A stretch of DNA of 64,000 bases from Nocardia beijingensis NBRC 16342 (GTDB taxonomy: Bacteria > Actinomycetota > Actinomycetes > Mycobacteriales > Mycobacteriaceae), in assembly GCF_001612785.1 (NCBI RefSeq), contig NZ_BDBC01000010.1, forward strand, positions 62,001 through 126,000, written 5' to 3'. Shown here piece by piece: positions 17,150 to 26,345 of this stretch. Every line of letters starts with the position of its first letter. Within the stretch, counting starts at the first letter, position 1. Position numbers and translations under genes: made by a program. Under the pieces are notes generated by a model. That model was given only the letters and a program-made list of their open reading frames with translations, ran no database searches and was not told the origin of the DNA.

Positions 17150-17617
17150 TTCATACTTTCTGTAGACGAGCCAGGTAGGTGTTATCGAGATGCCCTGGTC
17201 TCGTAGATCAACGATGCCATGATCCGACGAATTACTCACGTTTCCCGCCCCCAACTGTGAGCTAACGCTCACCAGGGCGCTCTGCGCGAGTGCCCTCGCA
17301 ACGCTCGCTCAGGGGCGGGCTGGTCTGTCACCTCCCACGCTCGGTCGGGTCCCGGTCACGCGACATCGCCGGGCCCGCCCGTCGGGTACCCGTACTTTTC
17401 GCCGGATAACGCTCGCCGCCCACCTCGACGAGCCTACCCCCACCGACCTGAGCAACCGCGCCGGGCGGTAGGGAGCGACTTTTGCGACACGGCTCGACAC
17501 TGATACCTTCTTGCTACCAGTTAGCTTGTGTCGCAACGCATTTCAGCGTACCACGAGTAGACTACGACTTCAGCCTAGGTCCGTGTAGCGGCGGGCGCAC
17601 TGTTCGTTAAGTTCTGT
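17150..17617. promoter_or_regulatory. Long csp upstream region with a 9-bp inverted repeat
   Basis: About 470 bp with no gene. TTGCGACAC (17482-17490) and GTGTCGCAA (17528-17536) form a 9-bp inverted repeat with a 37-bp spacer; the segment fits a promoter region for the minus-strand cold-shock gene, giving a leader of roughly 350 nt. Whether the repeat is an operator or a structured leader element is open. Confidence 0.45.
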
Positions 17618-19459
17618 TCACGAGCGCGAGTAGCGCACCTGACGCGGTTTCGCCTCGGCGTAGGCGGCCCGGCCCGGCAGCTGCTCCGGCACGCCGACCT
17701 CCCACCAGGCGCCCGCGTCGGTCCATGCCGACGGCAGCGTCCGCACGACCAGCACGGCGGGACGCCGTTCGGCGCTCGCCGTCGCCCGCGCCCGCAGGTA
17801 GGCCTCCCGGAACTCATCGAGGTCGGTGGCGGTGAAGGCGGCGCATCCCAGAGCGGCGGCATGGGCGGCGAAATCGACTCGCGGCGACTGCTCGCGCGTG
17901 GTGCGGCAATCGGCATAGAAGTTGTTGAACGGCTCGCCGCCCTGCCCTTCTTGCAGCCGCGCGATCACGGCATAGCCGTCGTTGTCGCAGACCACCGCCA
18001 CGAACGGGTGCCCGGCGAACGCCGCGGAGAACAATTCCGAGTTCAGCATCAGATACGAGCCGTCCCCGAGCAAGGTCGTCACCACGCCGTCGGCGCGCGC
18101 CATGGCCGCGCCCCACGCCCCGGCGAGTTCGTAGCCCATGCAGGAGAAGCCGTACTCCACGTCCATGGTCGGCGCGCCGCCGGCCGCCCGCCAGCCGCCG
18201 ACGAGTTCGCCGGGCAGACCGCCAGAGGCCGTCATCACGTAGTCGCCCGGCTCGCTCAGGTCGTTCACGGCGCCCACCACCTGGGCGTAGCTCGGTGTGC
18301 CCCGGGTCGGTGCGCGCAGGTGGTCGATGTGCGCGTCCCAGGCGCCGCGCAGTGCGGCGGCTCGCGCGGTCCATTCGGTCTCCACGCGCCACTGCCCCGT
18401 CTGCGCGTCCAGCTCGCGCACGGTGGCCTCGGCGTCGCCGACCACCGCGAGGGCGCCGTGCTTGACGGCGTCGAAGCGCGCCACGTTGATCGCGACCAAG
18501 CGAACGTCCGGCGCGAAGACCGTCCAGGACGCGGTGGTGAAGTCCTGCAACCGGGTGCCGACCGCGAGGACCACGTCGGCGTCGCCCGCCATCGTGTTCG
18601 CCGATGCCGAGCCGGTGATGCCGAGCGGTCCCGCGTACAGCGGATGCCCGTGCGGCACCAGAGTGCGGCCCGCGGTGGTCTCGACGATCGGAACGCCGTA
18701 GCGCTCGGCGAAGTCGAGCACGGTGGGTCCTGCGCCCGAATACCGCACACCACCGCCGAGGATCAGCAGCGGGCGGCGGGCGGTGCGCAGCGCGGCGGCC
18801 GCGTCGGCAAGTGCGCGGTGGTCGGGACGTGGCCGCGTGAGACGGTGCACCACCGGCTCGAAGAGCGCGTCGGGGAAATCGTAGGTCTCGGCTTGGACGT
18901 CCTGCGGCAGTGCCAGGACGACGGGACCGGCATAGGCCGGATCCGTGAGCACCCTGGCCACCTGGGGCAACGTGGCAATCAGCTGTTCCGGGCGGGTGAT
19001 GCGATCGAAGTAGCGGCTCACCGCGCGGAACGCGTCGTTGACCGTGACCGTCGGATCGCCGAAGTGCTCGACTTGCTGCAGCACCGGATCGGGCGCGCGT
19101 CCGGTGAAGGTGTCGCCGGGGAGCAGCAGCAGCGGGAGGCGATTCGCGTGCGCGACGCCCGCCGCCGTCACCATGTTGAGGGCGCCGGGTCCGATCGACG
19201 AGGTCGCGATACCGACCTGGCGTCGGTGGGTGGCCTTGGCGTAGGCGACGGCTGCCAGCGTCATTCCCTCTTCGGTGTGCCCGCGCCAGACGGGGAGTTC
19301 CGCGCGACGCTCGTGCAGCGCGGTGCCGAGGCCGAGCACGTTGCCGTGGCCGAAGATCGCGAAGACGGCGGGGAACAGCGGCACCTCGCTGCCGTCGAGT
19401 GTCTCGGAGCGCTGGGCGATCGCCCAGGCCACCAGCGCCTGCGCCGTGGTCAGCTTCAT
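17618..19459 (-). CDS. iolD: 3D-(3,5/4)-trihydroxycyclohexane-1,2-dione hydrolase
   Basis: 613 aa. A thiamine-diphosphate enzyme that opens the ring of the dione in myo-inositol breakdown. It shows the acetolactate-synthase-like layout: N-terminal PYR domain (VWRGHTEEGMTLAAVAYAKA with the conserved Glu), central domain, and PP domain with GDGSYLMLNSELFSAAF and DNDGY (GDG-N cofactor motif). It overlaps iolB by 4 nt (ATGA at 19456-19459) and is the last gene of the minus-strand iol operon. Confidence 0.96.
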   Translation of the reverse strand: MKLTTAQALVAWAIAQRSETLDGSEVPLFPAVFAIFGHGNVLGLGTALHERRAELPVWRGHTEEGMTLAAVAYAKATHRRQVGIATSSIGPGALNMVTAAGVAHANRLPLLLLPGDTFTGRAPDPVLQQVEHFGDPTVTVNDAFRAVSRYFDRITRPEQLIATLPQVARVLTDPAYAGPVVLALPQDVQAETYDFPDALFEPVVHRLTRPRPDHRALADAAAALRTARRPLLILGGGVRYSGAGPTVLDFAERYGVPIVETTAGRTLVPHGHPLYAGPLGITGSASANTMAGDADVVLAVGTRLQDFTTASWTVFAPDVRLVAINVARFDAVKHGALAVVGDAEATVRELDAQTGQWRVETEWTARAAALRGAWDAHIDHLRAPTRGTPSYAQVVGAVNDLSEPGDYVMTASGGLPGELVGGWRAAGGAPTMDVEYGFSCMGYELAGAWGAAMARADGVVTTLLGDGSYLMLNSELFSAAFAGHPFVAVVCDNDGYAVIARLQEGQGGEPFNNFYADCRTTREQSPRVDFAAHAAALGCAAFTATDLDEFREAYLRARATASAERRPAVLVVRTLPSAWTDAGAWWEVGVPEQLPGRAAYAEAKPRQVRYSRS

Positions 19460-20346
19460 CCGATCCGTCCTTCGTGGGAGGTGACCGGACAGCGCGGGTC
19501 GAGCGGCTCGTCGTCCCAGCGCGCCCGTACCCAGCTGTGCGCGGGGTCGTCGCAGAACGCCATCGACCGTTCGGGCGCGGGACCGGCCAGCACATTGAGG
19601 TAGTACATGGGGTAGCCGGGGGCCGCGACACACGGGCCGTGATAGCCGCGCGGGATCAGGAACACGTCGCCGTCGCGGACCACCACGTTCTCGTTCACCG
19701 TGCCGTCGGCGGTGTAGGTGTGGTGCAGGCCGAATCCCTCGCGGGATGGAGTCATTCCGTTTCGTCCGGCGATGCGGAAGTAGTAGATCTCCTCGTTGAC
19801 GACCTCGCAATCGCTCGCCTCGTCGTGCTTGTGCGGCGGGTAGGACGACCAGTTGCCGTCCGGGGTGATCAGCTCGCAGGCGTTGAGCTTGTCCGCGTGC
19901 TCCCAGACGCCGGGTACGCCGAAGTTGGTGACCTGGCGGGTCGCGCTCCCCGCGCCGCGGACTTCGACCGGCACCTCCTCGGCGGGGCCGTATCTCGGCT
20001 CGAGCCGCTTCCGGCAGCGGGCCATCGGCAGTGCCACCTCGAGATCACCGCCCTTGGCCAAGAGTTCCACCTCGGCGTCGCGCGGGACGTAGGCGAAATC
20101 CGTCACGCGGGTGAAGACCGATGCCCGGCCGGTCAGCGCGAAGGTCGTGCCGTCCACCCGCACCGTGCACGCTCCGGACAGCGGCAGGACGAACGCCTCG
20201 AACTCACCCGTCCCCACGATCCGCGACTTCTCCGCCTCGATCCGCAGCACCCGTAGCCCGGCGTAGGTCCATCCGGCGTCGTCGGGGGTCAGCAGGATCG
20301 GGTCACCGTCATCGCGCAGGGTGCCTTCCGGACGATGCAGTGTCAT
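19456..20346 (-). CDS. iolB: 5-deoxy-glucuronate isomerase
   Basis: 296 aa. Converts 5-deoxy-glucuronate to 2-deoxy-5-keto-gluconate, the step after IolD. A bicupin; the second cupin carries the metal motif WSSYPPHKHDE and ENVVVRDGDVFLIPRGYHGP. ATGA overlap with iolD and the same order as in Corynebacterium glutamicum (iolB-iolD) support co-translation. Confidence 0.96.
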   Translation of the reverse strand: MTLHRPEGTLRDDGDPILLTPDDAGWTYAGLRVLRIEAEKSRIVGTGEFEAFVLPLSGACTVRVDGTTFALTGRASVFTRVTDFAYVPRDAEVELLAKGGDLEVALPMARCRKRLEPRYGPAEEVPVEVRGAGSATRQVTNFGVPGVWEHADKLNACELITPDGNWSSYPPHKHDEASDCEVVNEEIYYFRIAGRNGMTPSREGFGLHHTYTADGTVNENVVVRDGDVFLIPRGYHGPCVAAPGYPMYYLNVLAGPAPERSMAFCDDPAHSWVRARWDDEPLDPRCPVTSHEGRIG

Positions 20347-20440
20347 CGCGCCTCCTCCATGCTCGAGCCGGAACCGGCAACTCGATCACCTCGCCGGACG
20401 AACACATTCGGCCGTCCCGTTCGCCGACGACCATCCCGCC

Positions 20441-21334
20441 TCATCGGGCTTCCTTCAGCAAGCGGGCGGCGGTTTCGACCGCCCTCGCTACGTCGCCGTC
20501 CGGCGGGTAGAGCAGGGCGCGGCCGACGACGAGACCACGAACAACGTCGTGGCCGAGCGCTCCGCCCCACAGCGCTCGATCCACCGCCGGGTCCCCGGAC
20601 GGCGCGCCGCCCAGCACGAGAACCGGCAGCGTCGTCGCGTCCAGCACCGAAACATCCTGTGGCGCGGGGATCTTCAGCCAGGTGTAGGCGGAGGTGACGC
20701 CGAGGCCGGAGGCCACCGTGATCGCCCGCGACAGGGAGACCGCGTCCTTGCTCATCACCAGCGCGCCGGAGCCGTTCCGGTGATACGGCAGCGGTTCGAC
20801 CATCGCCATCAGTTCGTGCGCCGCCAGTTCCGAGACCGCTTGCGCGCAGGCTTGCAGCGTCGGCACGGTGCCCGCGTCGGAATCGACCAGGCGCAGCAGC
20901 ATCTTGCCGCCGTCGAGCCGGAAGCGCGCGAGGGAATCCGCATCGTACCCGGTGAACCGGTCGTCGATCTCCCACTCCGCACCCGCCAGGCCGCCGCGGT
21001 TCATCGAGCCGATCACGACCTTGTCGTCCAGCGCGTCCAACAGCAGCAGTTCCTCGACGACGTCCGGCGAGCCGAGCACGCCGTCCACGTCCGGGTCGGC
21101 CAGCGCGATCAACAGCCGTTCCAGCAGCGTGCGCCGATCCGCCATGGCGGTGCGGTCCGCGCCGACGCCGAGCGCGCCGCGAGCCGGGTGATCCGCGGCG
21201 ACGAGGAACAACGTCTGCTTGCCCGCCAGCAGGTCGGCGCGGCGCACCCGTTCGGCGTAGGCCCGCTCGACCGCGGCAGGGTCCGTAGCCCGCACGTGCA
21301 GTAGCTCACGCCAGCGTTCGTCGGTCACATGCAT
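20441..21334 (-). CDS. Cgl0158-family (beta/alpha)8-barrel protein, probable IolJ-like aldolase
   Basis: 297 aa. Barrel strands are visible at TLFLVAADHPARGALG, DKVVIGSMNRGG, LMAMVEPLPYH, YTWLKIPA and LPVLVLGGAPSG, as in class I aldolases with a Lys on strand 6 (YTWLK). In C. glutamicum the homologous gene lies between iolC and iolA. Cleavage of 2-deoxy-5-keto-gluconate 6-phosphate is the expected missing step, so an aldolase role is inferred. ATG 21334 follows AAAGGAGGA; the earlier in-frame start at 21400 has no such site and would overlap iolC. Confidence 0.82.
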   Translation of the reverse strand: MHVTDERWRELLHVRATDPAAVERAYAERVRRADLLAGKQTLFLVAADHPARGALGVGADRTAMADRRTLLERLLIALADPDVDGVLGSPDVVEELLLLDALDDKVVIGSMNRGGLAGAEWEIDDRFTGYDADSLARFRLDGGKMLLRLVDSDAGTVPTLQACAQAVSELAAHELMAMVEPLPYHRNGSGALVMSKDAVSLSRAITVASGLGVTSAYTWLKIPAPQDVSVLDATTLPVLVLGGAPSGDPAVDRALWGGALGHDVVRGLVVGRALLYPPDGDVARAVETAARLLKEAR

Positions 21335-21390
21335 GACAGTTCCTCCTTTCCGCACCTCCGCCGCAGGCGCGACAGCTCCTTCCTCGCGAC

Positions 21391-22329
21391 TCAGCCGCAC
21401 AGCAGTTCCTCGATCTCCGCGGCCGTTGGCATCGCGTCCGCGCAGGCCAGGCGCGCGGCGACCAGCGCGCCCGCCGCGTTGGCGTAGGTGGCGATGCGCC
21501 GGGGGTCCCAGTCCGAGAGCAGGCCGTGGATCAGCGCGCCGCCGAAACCGTCACCCGCGCCGAGCCCGCACACCACGTCCACGCGGCACGGCGGCACCGT
21601 CCAGCGTTCCTCGGCGGTGGCCACCAGCACGCCATCGCCGCCCTGCTTGATCACCGCCAAGCGCACGCCACGGGCGAGCAGTCGATCGGCCGCCGCGTCC
21701 GGGTCGGCGGTGCCCACCGCCACCTCGGTTTCGGCACGGTTGCCGACCACCACGTTCACGTGGTCGACCATCCAGCCGATCTCGGCCCGCGCTGTCTCGA
21801 CATCCGGCCAGAACATCGGCCGGTAGTCCAGGTCGAGCACCGTATGCCCGCGTCGTGCCCGCCGCAGCAGAATCTTCCGTTGCGTGCCGCGCGCCGGCTC
21901 CGCGCTCACCCCGGTGCCGGTCACCCACAGCAGCGGCACGGCATCCACCACTTCCCAGGGCACTTCGTCCGGAGTGATGGTCAGGTCCGGCGCGATCGGC
22001 GCACGGTAGAACAGCAGTGGCGGATCGGACGGCGGTGTGAGCTCGCAGAAGACCACGGGCGTCTGGAGCTCCGGCGCGGTCGTCACATAGCGGGACGAGA
22101 CGCCGAAGCCCTCCAATGCCGTGCGCACGAAGTCGCCGAAGCCGTCGGGGCCCACCTTGGTCAGCACCGCCGTACGACGGCCGAGCCGGGCGGCGGCCAC
22201 GGCGACGTTGGTCGCGGTGCCGCCGAGGAACTTCGCGAAACTGCGCACCTGCGCCAAGGCGACACCGCTTTGTTCGGGATACAGGTCCACCCCGACGCGG
22301 CCGATGGTCAACGCCTCCAGCTCGGTCAC
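21391..22329 (-). CDS. iolC: 5-dehydro-2-deoxygluconokinase
   Basis: 312 aa PfkB-family kinase that phosphorylates 2-deoxy-5-keto-gluconate. Signatures: RVGVDLYPEQSGVALAQV at the N-terminus, FLGGTATNVAVAAARLG (PfkB motif 1) and VDVVCGLGAGDGFGGALIHG (motif 2, catalytic Asp in GAGDGF). Lies between the importer ATPase (13-nt gap) and the aldolase-like gene (56-nt gap) in the iol operon. Distinguished from fructokinases by context. Confidence 0.92.
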   Translation of the reverse strand: MTELEALTIGRVGVDLYPEQSGVALAQVRSFAKFLGGTATNVAVAAARLGRRTAVLTKVGPDGFGDFVRTALEGFGVSSRYVTTAPELQTPVVFCELTPPSDPPLLFYRAPIAPDLTITPDEVPWEVVDAVPLLWVTGTGVSAEPARGTQRKILLRRARRGHTVLDLDYRPMFWPDVETARAEIGWMVDHVNVVVGNRAETEVAVGTADPDAAADRLLARGVRLAVIKQGGDGVLVATAEERWTVPPCRVDVVCGLGAGDGFGGALIHGLLSDWDPRRIATYANAAGALVAARLACADAMPTAAEIEELLCG

Positions 22330-22342
22330 GGATTCGCCTCCT

Positions 22343-23125
22343 TCACGGTGTCACCACGCGTCGCAGTTCGTGCTGCAACGCCTCCAGTTCCGCTCCGCCG
22401 GCCATCTGCCGGGTCAGCTCGGGCAGGTCGATCTCGGATTTCTCGTACGAGCCGAGCATCGCGCCCCGCTTGAGCAGCAGGAACCGATCGCCGACCGGAT
22501 AGGCGTGGTGCGGGTTGTGCGTGATGAGCACGACGCCGAGCCCGCGTTCGCGCGCCTGCACGACGTACTTCAGCACCACCCCGGCCTGTTTGACGCCCAG
22601 CGCCGCGGTCGGCTCGTCGAGAATCAGCACCTTCGCGCCGTAGTGCACGGCCCGCGCGATGGCGATGCACTGCCGCTGCCCACCCGACAGCGTGCCGACC
22701 GGCTGTTCCATGTCACGGATCTCGATACCCATGTCCGCCAGAGCTGTTCGCGCGATCTCGCAGCCCTTCTTGCGGTCCAGCAGCCGGAACGGGCCCAATC
22801 CGAACGTCGGTTCGGAGCCGAGCACGAAGTTGCGCCACACGCTCATCAGCGGCACCACCGCGAGATCCTGGTACACCGTGGCGATGCCGCGATCCAAAGC
22901 CGCACGCGGCGAGGCGAACCGCACCGATTCGCCTTCGACGCGCAATTCGCCCCGGTCGTGCTGATGCACCCCGGCGAGGATCTTGATCAGCGTGGATTTG
23001 CCCGCGCCGTTGTCGCCGAGCACGCAGGTCACCTCGCCCGCGTTCACCACCGTCGACACCTCGCGTAGGGCGACGACGCCGCCGTAGTTCTTGCCGAGGT
23101 CGACGGCCTCGATGAGGGAAGTCAT
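22343..23125 (-). CDS. Sugar ABC transporter ATP-binding protein
   Basis: 260 aa, a single nucleotide-binding domain rather than the double RbsA type, similar in size to FrcA. Walker [10 protein letters not shown] near residue 40, signature LSGGQRQ, Walker [13 protein letters not shown], and the switch His in LITHNPHHA. It powers the neighbouring permease, probably for myo-inositol. ATG 23125 overlaps the permease stop (ATGA, 23122-23125), indicating translational coupling. Confidence 0.93.
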   Translation of the reverse strand: MTSLIEAVDLGKNYGGVVALREVSTVVNAGEVTCVLGDNGAGKSTLIKILAGVHQHDRGELRVEGESVRFASPRAALDRGIATVYQDLAVVPLMSVWRNFVLGSEPTFGLGPFRLLDRKKGCEIARTALADMGIEIRDMEQPVGTLSGGQRQCIAIARAVHYGAKVLILDEPTAALGVKQAGVVLKYVVQARERGLGVVLITHNPHHAYPVGDRFLLLKRGAMLGSYEKSEIDLPELTRQMAGGAELEALQHELRRVVTP

Positions 23126-24165
23126 CGGCGCACCCTTTCGGCTCGTTTCTGGAATCGGTTGTTGACCAACACCGCCGCCAGCAGCAGCACACCGAGAAAA
23201 AGCATGAACCAGTCGCTGTCCCAGCGAGCGAACACGATGCCTTGGCGCGCCATGCCGAAGATCAGCGCGCCGATCGCGGCGCCCACCGCCGAGCCGAAGC
23301 CACCGGTCAGCAGGCACCCGCCGACCACGGCCGCGATGATGTAGTGCAGTTCCAGCCCGACACCCTGGTTGGCCTGCACGCTCGCGAACCGCAGGATGTT
23401 GCACGAGCCGACCACCCAGCCGGCGAACGCGGTGCCCATGAACAGCAGGATCTTGGTGCGATCCGCGGGCACGCCCACCGCGCGGGCGCTGGGCAGCGCC
23501 CCGCCGACGGCGAAGATCCAGTTGCCGAATCTCGTGCGGACCAGAACGATCGCGGCGATGGCGGTGAGCACGATCCACCAGACCACCGACGCTTGGAGGT
23601 GCGCGTCCCCGATGTCGAGCGTCGAGGCGAACACCCAGCCCGCCGACTGATAGCCGTCCGCGCCCCGCACACCCGACACCTGCACCGTGTCGGTAACCAG
23701 CCGCGTCACACCGAGATTCAAGCCCTGAAGCGCGAGGAAGGTGCCAAGCGTGACGATGAAGCTCGGCAGGCCGGTCCGCATCACCACCCAGCCGTTGAAC
23801 GCGCCGACGATCAGCGCGAACACCAGCGAGGCGAGCAGCGCGAACCACACGTTCCAGCCCGCGTGCACGGCGAGCAGCGCGGTGACCAGCGCCGTCGAAG
23901 CGGTCATCACGCCCGCCGACAGATCGAACTCGCCGCCGATCATCAGCAGGGCCACGGCCACCGCCATGATGCCCAGCGTGGAGGCGTCGTCCAGCCAGGT
24001 CGCGACGCCGAGCGGACTCAGGAACCGGTCGGTGACGACGGAGAAGAAGACGAACACCAGCAGCGCGCCCAGCGCCGCGCCGATCTCCGGCCGCACGGCC
24101 AGGCGTTGCAGCGGCGAGCGAACCGTGTCTCGCGCCGGGTCGGATGTCTTTGTGGCAACGATCAT
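23122..24165 (-). CDS. Sugar ABC transporter permease (RbsC/FrcC type)
   Basis: 347 aa with about 8-10 membrane segments. Typical BPD_transp_2 features: [41 protein letters not shown] and [25 protein letters not shown] 24165 is preceded by GAGGTGG. Placed between the binding-protein and ATPase genes in the iol operon, so inositol import is the likely job. Confidence 0.93.
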   Translation of the reverse strand: MIVATKTSDPARDTVRSPLQRLAVRPEIGAALGALLVFVFFSVVTDRFLSPLGVATWLDDASTLGIMAVAVALLMIGGEFDLSAGVMTASTALVTALLAVHAGWNVWFALLASLVFALIVGAFNGWVVMRTGLPSFIVTLGTFLALQGLNLGVTRLVTDTVQVSGVRGADGYQSAGWVFASTLDIGDAHLQASVVWWIVLTAIAAIVLVRTRFGNWIFAVGGALPSARAVGVPADRTKILLFMGTAFAGWVVGSCNILRFASVQANQGVGLELHYIIAAVVGGCLLTGGFGSAVGAAIGALIFGMARQGIVFARWDSDWFMLFLGVLLLAAVLVNNRFQKRAERVRR

Positions 24166-24175
24166 TTCATCCACC

Positions 24176-25183
24176 TCAGCGCGTGCCCTGCGCGACGAGC
24201 GCGGCGACGGCGTCCACATTGCTCTTGTCGACGAAGCCGGGACCGGTCTGCACCGGCGCGCCGCCTCCGACGGTGTTCAGATTCGTCCGGTGCAGTTTCA
24301 GCAGCACGATCGGCAGATAGCCTTGCTCGTACTGCTGCTGATCGACCGCGAACAGCAGCTTCCCAGCCCGGATCGCCTCCACCACATCGGAGTTCAGGTC
24401 GAAAGTGGCGACGGTGGCGGCCGATCCGGCCTCCCGCACCGCGTCCACCGCTCGCGCGGCGACCTGTGAGTTCAACGTCAGGACCGCGTCGATGGATCGA
24501 TCGGCCTCCAACGCGCCTTTGATCCTCGATTGCGCGTCGGTGGGGTTGTTGATGTCCACCTGGAGTGTGGCGGCGTTGCCGAAGGCTTTGGTCGCGCCCG
24601 CGCAGCGCTCGTTCGCGCCGATATTGCCCGCCTCGTGGATGACGCACAGCATTTTCGTCCGCCGCGCCTCCGCGAGCCGCTTTCCCGCGGCCTGTCCGGC
24701 CAGCGATTCGCTTTGACCGACATGGACGAACGCGCCGAATCTCGCGCTCTCGGCCTCGCCCGAATTGATGGTCACCACCGGAATGCCGGCGGCGACAGCC
24801 TTTTCCACGGACGGACGCAACGCCTCGGGATTGGCCATCGAGACGACGAGCCCGTCGACGCCTTGCGCCACCGCGTTGTCGATCAGCTTCGCCTGCTGGC
24901 CGGGATCACCGGAGGCGTTGTACTCCACCCGGATTCCGAGATCCTTGCCCGCCGCTTCCGCGCCGTTCTTGACGACGTTCCAGAACGCGTCGCCAGGGCT
25001 GCCGTGGGTCACCACCGCGACGGATTCCACCGTCCCGGCGGCGATCGGAGTCTGCGAAGGGGTGGGCGCGTCGGCGCCGGGGCCGGTGCACGCGGCCAGA
25101 AGCGCGGCCGTGGCGATCCACGGCAGCAGGCGGCTCGATCGCCGCCATCTCGCGGTCACGCCGCGCTGTGGTGTCGGAGACAT
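24176..25183 (-). CDS. Sugar-binding lipoprotein of the iol-locus ABC transporter
   Basis: 335 aa. Lipoprotein signal peptide with lipobox LLAAC near residue 32, then a periplasmic-binding-protein type I fold (ESVAVVTHGSPGDAFWNVVKNG, GVDGLVVSMANPEALRPSV, GIPVVTINSGE). It resembles RbsB/IbpA-type binders. It is tethered outside the membrane and passes the sugar to the permease encoded 10 nt downstream. The ligand is inferred to be myo-inositol from context. Confidence 0.92.
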   Translation of the reverse strand: MSPTPQRGVTARWRRSSRLLPWIATAALLAACTGPGADAPTPSQTPIAAGTVESVAVVTHGSPGDAFWNVVKNGAEAAGKDLGIRVEYNASGDPGQQAKLIDNAVAQGVDGLVVSMANPEALRPSVEKAVAAGIPVVTINSGEAESARFGAFVHVGQSESLAGQAAGKRLAEARRTKMLCVIHEAGNIGANERCAGATKAFGNAATLQVDINNPTDAQSRIKGALEADRSIDAVLTLNSQVAARAVDAVREAGSAATVATFDLNSDVVEAIRAGKLLFAVDQQQYEQGYLPIVLLKLHRTNLNTVGGGAPVQTGPGFVDKSNVDAVAALVAQGTR

Positions 25184-25200
25184 CGTTGTCGTCGCTTCCG

Positions 25201-26088
25201 CTAGATGCCCGCGGCGGCGAGCGTGATGTCCGCGAGGTGGCGCAGGCTGCGCGCGGTGTCGTCGCTGGCCTGTCGCGCCGAGTCGCCCCGGCGCAGCGCG
25301 GCGTCCTGCTCCAGCACGTACCAGCCTCGGTAGCCCGGGGTGCGCACGATTGCCGCGATGTCGACGTCGCCCGCACCCAGCGGCACATACAGGCCGCGGC
25401 ACACGGCCTCGCTGTAGCTCAGCTTTCCGGCGCGGACCTGATCGGCCAGCGCGCCGCGCACGTCTTTGAGATGGACGTGCCCGATCCGCTCGGCGTGCCG
25501 CCGGGCGAGCCGAACCGGATCGGTGCCGCCGATGAGCAGATGCCCGGTGTCCAGGCAGATGTCGAGATCGGAATCGGCGAGGAACCGCTCGACCTCGGCC
25601 TCGCTCTCCACATGGGTGCCGACATGCGGATGCAGCACCGTGCGCAGCCCGTACGCGGCGGCGGCGTCGCGGATGGCGGCGGCCGTGTCGACCAACACGC
25701 TCCATTCGGAACCGTCGAGTTGCGGGCGCGCGTCGTACCCGCCGAGTCCGGTCGCCGCGGCGAGCACCAGGACTTCCGCGCCCGCGGCGGCCAGCTGGAC
25801 GGCGGTGGCCTCGGCGCGGGCGACAGCGTCCTGCCGGTCGCGGTGCAGCACCACGGCGAGGAACCCGCCGACGGCGGTGAGCCCGAAGGTCTCCAGCAAC
25901 CGGCGCAGCTCACCGGGATCGCGTGGCAGATAGCCGGGCGGACCGAGTTCCGTCGCGGTCAGGCCGAGCGCGGCCATCTCCGCCAGCACGGTGTGCGCGT
26001 CGAGCACGTGACCCCAGCCGGGGACCTCGCAGACTCCCCAGGAGATCGGCGCGGCCGCGATGCGCAGCGGGGAGAGGGATTCGGTCAT
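25201..26088 (-). CDS. iolE: Inosose dehydratase-like sugar phosphate isomerase/epimerase
   Basis: 295 aa AP-endonuclease-2-like TIM barrel. IAAAPISWGVCEVPGWG opens the protein as in IolE-type proteins; metal ligands are suggested in VLHPHVGTHVES, DICLDTGHLLIGG and HVHLKDV. IolE removes water from 2-keto-myo-inositol to give the IolD substrate. First gene of the minus-strand operon, 17 nt before the binding-protein gene, with a GAGCGCTC palindrome 42 nt upstream. IolH, a paralogous family, is the alternative. Confidence 0.82.
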   Translation of the reverse strand: MTESLSPLRIAAAPISWGVCEVPGWGHVLDAHTVLAEMAALGLTATELGPPGYLPRDPGELRRLLETFGLTAVGGFLAVVLHRDRQDAVARAEATAVQLAAAGAEVLVLAAATGLGGYDARPQLDGSEWSVLVDTAAAIRDAAAAYGLRTVLHPHVGTHVESEAEVERFLADSDLDICLDTGHLLIGGTDPVRLARRHAERIGHVHLKDVRGALADQVRAGKLSYSEAVCRGLYVPLGAGDVDIAAIVRTPGYRGWYVLEQDAALRRGDSARQASDDTARSLRHLADITLAAAGI

Positions 26089-26129
26089 CGGTGCTTCTCC
26101 GACCTTCGACGTCGAGGTGATCCGCTCTA

Positions 26130-26143
26130 TTGGAGCGCTCCAA
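26130..26143. promoter_or_regulatory. LacI-type operator at the iol operon promoter
   Basis: TTGGAGCGCTCCAA, a perfect 14-bp palindrome 42 bp before the iolE start, has the central CG and symmetry of LacI/GalR-family operators. A second copy with the same GAGCGCTC core lies at 26266. A further half-site (CGCTCCAAA) is at 26217-26225. Confidence 0.82.
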
Positions 26144-26265
26144 CTATGTAACGCAGGTCATAGCGTGTCAAGAGTCGTCATCGCGTCGATCAAAGCGCAA
26201 TTACCAGGCAATATTCCGCTCCAAATGCGCTATTTCTACCCGACACGCCACGCGGGAAGTCCGAT

Positions 26266-26277
26266 TAGAGCGCTCTA
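26266..26277. promoter_or_regulatory. LacI-type operator upstream of lacI
   Basis: TAGAGCGCTCTA, a perfect 12-bp palindrome 69 bp before the lacI ATG. It shares GAGCGCTC with the iolE-proximal site, suggesting one repressor controls both directions and possibly loops between sites 136 bp apart. Confidence 0.8.
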
Positions 26278-26345
26278 TTGCTCGGCCCGTGCGGAGCTTG
26301 TATCGTCCGACCCGAAAAGGCCTGCGAACCAGGAACGGAGGCGAC

